A stretch of 64,000 nucleotides of DNA, taken from positions 1 to 64,000 of the forward strand of contig NZ_VZZJ01000010.1 in the NCBI RefSeq assembly GCF_008806345.1, read 5' to 3'. Origin of the DNA: Methylobacterium planeticum (GTDB taxonomy: Bacteria > Pseudomonadota > Alphaproteobacteria > Rhizobiales > Beijerinckiaceae). The notes below the pieces were generated by a model. That model did no database searches, was not told where the DNA came from, and was given only the letters and a program-made list of their open reading frames with translations. Within the stretch, counting starts at the first letter, position 1. Each line of letters starts with the position of its first letter. Shown here piece after piece: positions 61,438 through 64,000 of the stretch. A program made the translations under genes and the position numbers.

Positions 61438-62325
61438 ATGGACGTCTTTCTCCAGGTCCTCGCCAACGGGATCATGCTCGGCGGCCTGTTCGCAATCGTG
61501 AGTGTCGGGCTCACCCTGATCTTCGGCATCGTCAAGGTGGTCAACTTCGCCCATGGCGAGTTCCTGATGATCGGGATGTACCTGACCTACCTCGCCGTCA
61601 CCGGCCTCGGGATGCATCCCTTCGCGGCGCTGATCCTCGTCGTGCCGGTGCTGTTCCTGATGGGGGCGCTGACCCAGCGCCTCCTGATCCAGCCGCTGCT
61701 GGCGGCCGGGGACCATCACATCCAGATCTTCGCGACCGTGGGCCTGTCCACGGCGCTGATCAACCTCGCGCTGCTCGTCTTCGGCGCAGACATCGCCAAC
61801 ACGCCGCCCCACGGCCTGCGCATGCCGGTCGAGATCGGTCCGGTGCGGGTCCTCGTCGGTCAAGTCGTCATCCTCGGCGTGGCCGCCGCGCTCGTCGGGG
61901 CGCTCCAGCTCTTCCTGGCGCGGACCCGCACGGGCCGGGCGATCCGGGCAGTCGCGCAGAACCGCGCGGCGGCCGAGCTGATGGGCATCGACGTCGACCG
62001 CCTCTATGCCCTGACCTTCGGGATCGGTGCGGCCTGCGTCGGCACCGCCGCGGTCCTGATCGCCCCGCTGTACCCGACCTCGCCCAACAGCGGCACCTAC
62101 TTCGTCCTCATCGCCTTCGTGGTCGTGGTGCTCGGCGGCCTCGGTTCGATCAGGGGGGCCTTCGCCGGGGCGATCCTGATCGGCCTGATCGACAGCTTCA
62201 CCGGCTTCTACGTCAGCTCCGACATGCGCGAGGTGGCGGTGTTCGGCGTCTTCCTGGCGATCCTGATCCTCAGGCCCTCCGGCCTGTTCGGGCGGCAGCT
62301 CAGGCAGTCCCACGTCTCGCCATGA
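61438..62325 (+). CDS. livH: Liv-type ABC transporter permease (LivH)
   Basis: A 295-residue membrane protein with about eight segments. It has LANGIMLGGLFAIVSVGLTLIFGIVKVVNFAHGEFLMIGMYLTYL and GRAIRAVAQNRAAAELMGIDVDRLYALTFGIGAACVGTAAVL, the LivH coupling-loop signature, and a final VVVVLGGLGSIRGAFAGAILIGLI. It lies 33 bases after the binding-protein gene and 23 before the LivM/LivG gene. Confidence 0.93.
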   Translation: MDVFLQVLANGIMLGGLFAIVSVGLTLIFGIVKVVNFAHGEFLMIGMYLTYLAVTGLGMHPFAALILVVPVLFLMGALTQRLLIQPLLAAGDHHIQIFATVGLSTALINLALLVFGADIANTPPHGLRMPVEIGPVRVLVGQVVILGVAAALVGALQLFLARTRTGRAIRAVAQNRAAAELMGIDVDRLYALTFGIGAACVGTAAVLIAPLYPTSPNSGTYFVLIAFVVVVLGGLGSIRGAFAGAILIGLIDSFTGFYVSSDMREVAVFGVFLAILILRPSGLFGRQLRQSHVSP

Positions 62326-62348
62326 CGCGTGCGCCGGAAGAGCAGACC

Positions 62349-64000
62349 ATGACGAACATTCCGCCCGCCGGTGCTCACGCGGCAGGCTCGGCGGCCTCAG
62401 CCCGGCGCAACCTCGCCGCGCCGACCGCCCTGGCCATCCTGCTGGCGGCGCTGGTCGTCATCCCGACCGCGATCGGAAACCCGTTCGTCTACCACGTCTT
62501 CATCACGATCTGCGTCTTCGCGGGGCTCTCGACCGCCTGGAACATCGTCGGGGGCTATGCCGGGCAACTCTCTCTCGGGCACGGCATCTTCTACGGGATC
62601 GGGGCCTATTGCGGCGTGATCCTAGTCGGCGTCGGCGTCAGTCCGTGGATCGGCATGTTCGCGGGGGCAGGGATCGCGATCATCGTCGCCGTGGTGATCA
62701 GCTATCCGTGCTTCCGCCTGCACGGGCCGTTCTTCTCGCTGGCCACGATCGCCTTCCTGGAGGTCTTCCGGGTTCTCGCCCTGCACTTTCGGGAGGTGAC
62801 CGGCGGCGCCACGGGCTTGATGATCCCGCTCAAGTTCGGCTGGGCCTGGATGCTGTTCCGCGAGCGCCTGCCGCTGCTGGCCATCGCGTTCGGCTTGCTG
62901 CTCGTGACGTTGGGGGTGGCGTGGTGGATGCGCGGGCATCGGATCGGCTTCCAGCTGATCGCCACCCGCGAGCGGGAATCGGCGGCCCGGGCGGCGGGCG
63001 TCGACACGGTCCGGGTGCGGCTCGCCGCCGTGTCGGTCTCGGGGGGGCTGACCGCCATGATCGGCACCTTCCACGCGATGTACCTGACCTTCATCGAACC
63101 GGCGGCGATGTTCTCGCTGACCCTCTCGATCCAGATCGCGATGTTCGCGCTGATCGGCGGGATCGGTACCGTGTTCGGTCCGCTCCTCGGGGCCATGTTG
63201 CTGGTGCCGATCACCGAGTTGGCCCGCGGCTGGCTCGGGGCGAGTGCCCTCGGACTCCACGGCCTGGTCTACGGCGTCGTCCTGATGCTCGTCGTCCTCT
63301 TCCTGCCAAATGGCCTGATGGGCCTGCTCGCGCGGTACACCCGGCCGCGCGCCGCCCCGCGCGCGACCCCGGGCCCGACGGCGCCGGCCGCGCCACGCGC
63401 CGAACGGCCGCCTGTCGGCGAGGATGTCGTGCGGGTCGAGGGGCTGCAGAAGCGCTTCGGCGGCCTGCACGTCACCAACGACGTGGGCTTCTCCCTGCGC
63501 GAGGGCGAGATCCTCGGCCTCATCGGCCCCAACGGGGCGGGCAAGACCACGGTCTTCAACATGCTCTCGGGGTTCCTCAAACCCGATGCCGGCTGCGTCA
63601 GCGTCCGCGCCCCGGACGGGACCTGGCGCGATCCGGGCTCGCCCGGGGATTTCGCGGCGATCGGCGTCGGCCGCACCTTCCAGATCGTGCAGCCCTTCGC
63701 GGCCATGACGGTCGAGGAGAACATCATGGTCGGCGCCTTCCACCGGAGCGCCGACGTGGGTGAGGCTCGCGCGGTGGCGCGCGAGACCGCCGAGCGGATG
63801 GGGCTCGCCCCCTGGCTTGACGCCGAGGCGCGCGACCTGACCATCGGCGGCCTGAAACGCCTCGAGGTCGCCCGCGTCATGGCGATGCGGCCCCGCGTCC
63901 TGCTGCTCGACGAGGTGATGGCGGGGATCAACCAGACCGACGTGCGCCGCGCCATCGACCTGATGCTGTCGATCCGCGATACCGGCGTCAGCATCATCGC
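62349..64000 (+). CDS. fused Liv-type permease and ATP-binding protein (LivM-LivG), cut by window end
   Basis: One open frame of 550 codons with no stop before the window edge. The first about 345 residues are a LivM permease (GLSTAWNIVGGYAGQLSLGHGIFYGIGAYCG ... RESAARAAGVDTVRVRLAAVSVSGGLTAMIGTFHAMYLTFIEP ... FLPNGLMGLL). A Pro/Ala/Arg linker of about 30 residues leads straight into a LivG ATPase: Walker A GPNGAGKT, VGRTFQIVQPFAAMTVEENIMVGAF, degenerate signature TIGGLKRLEVARVMA, Walker B VLLLDEVMAGIN. The signature starts IGGLK rather than LSGGQ, which is common in LivG. The fusion is real because both parts share a frame across 63,350-63,430. Confidence 0.93.
   Translation, partial: MTNIPPAGAHAAGSAASARRNLAAPTALAILLAALVVIPTAIGNPFVYHVFITICVFAGLSTAWNIVGGYAGQLSLGHGIFYGIGAYCGVILVGVGVSPWIGMFAGAGIAIIVAVVISYPCFRLHGPFFSLATIAFLEVFRVLALHFREVTGGATGLMIPLKFGWAWMLFRERLPLLAIAFGLLLVTLGVAWWMRGHRIGFQLIATRERESAARAAGVDTVRVRLAAVSVSGGLTAMIGTFHAMYLTFIEPAAMFSLTLSIQIAMFALIGGIGTVFGPLLGAMLLVPITELARGWLGASALGLHGLVYGVVLMLVVLFLPNGLMGLLARYTRPRAAPRATPGPTAPAAPRAERPPVGEDVVRVEGLQKRFGGLHVTNDVGFSLREGEILGLIGPNGAGKTTVFNMLSGFLKPDAGCVSVRAPDGTWRDPGSPGDFAAIGVGRTFQIVQPFAAMTVEENIMVGAFHRSADVGEARAVARETAERMGLAPWLDAEARDLTIGGLKRLEVARVMAMRPRVLLLDEVMAGINQTDVRRAIDLMLSIRDTGVSII

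Overview
The window looks like a piece of a high-G+C alphaproteobacterial chromosome, most likely Methylobacteriaceae (Methylobacterium or a close relative). This is inferred from gene content and protein style: a MucR/Ros-type regulator, DUF5872-like protein, L13-S9 pair, GAF/PAS hybrid kinases and an ssu sulfonate operon. No marker was searched against a database.

Layout. (1) 1-15,287 is an accessory island. It lies between two direct copies of a tRNA 3' half (14-66 and 15,235-15,287, tRNA-Val(GAC)-like). A dead tyrosine integrase sits just inside the left copy and an 18-bp sub-terminal repeat is found near both ends. Its cargo is mixed and partly decayed: PilZ-like, Gly-rich secreted protein, a run of small unknown genes, tautomerase/SDR with a GlxA-type regulator, CAP-domain protein, tandem racemase, HD-GYP protein, an orphan ABC binding protein, and fragments of an acyltransferase and an isochorismatase. 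(2) 15,288-29,096 is ordinary chromosome: an ssu alkanesulfonate operon with three binding proteins, an FAD/NAD(P) protein, CoA-binding protein, thioesterase, rplM-rpsI, argC, a mucR-like gene and an intact tRNA-Arg(TCT). (3) 29,097-about 55,150 is a second island, starting at that tRNA and ending at a partial, diverged copy of its 3' half (from 55,110). (4) From about 55,190 the chromosome resumes: a GntR/FCD regulator with a perfect 24-bp operator-like palindrome, divergent from a catabolic/transport operon (zinc alcohol dehydrogenase, quinone oxidoreductase, ThDP enzyme, Liv-type ABC transporter) that runs off the window.

The second island is the most interesting part. Its left third carries two large GAF/PAS hybrid sensor kinases, the decayed remnant of a third, a Crp-type regulator, a broken OhrR gene and a catalase-family gene. 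Its right half (40.6-54.1 kb) is a dense set of exported redox proteins: an SBP56/MtoX-type methanethiol oxidase with an SCO1/SenC copper chaperone, a tetraheme cytochrome of the photosynthetic reaction-centre (PufC) family without pufLM, a FixO-like domain fused to two further cytochrome c domains, an extra GroEL, a small cytochrome c plus a flavocytochrome c sulfide dehydrogenase-type flavoprotein, a SoxA-like cytochrome c, a Tat-exported metallophosphoesterase, a cupredoxin-like protein, a second SCO1 and an OxyR. One reading links these parts: methanethiol is oxidised to formaldehyde, sulfide and peroxide; sulfide is taken by the flavocytochrome; electrons pass through the cytochromes; peroxide is sensed by OxyR and removed by catalase; formaldehyde feeds methylotrophy. 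That combined pathway is inference; the family assignments are read from motifs.
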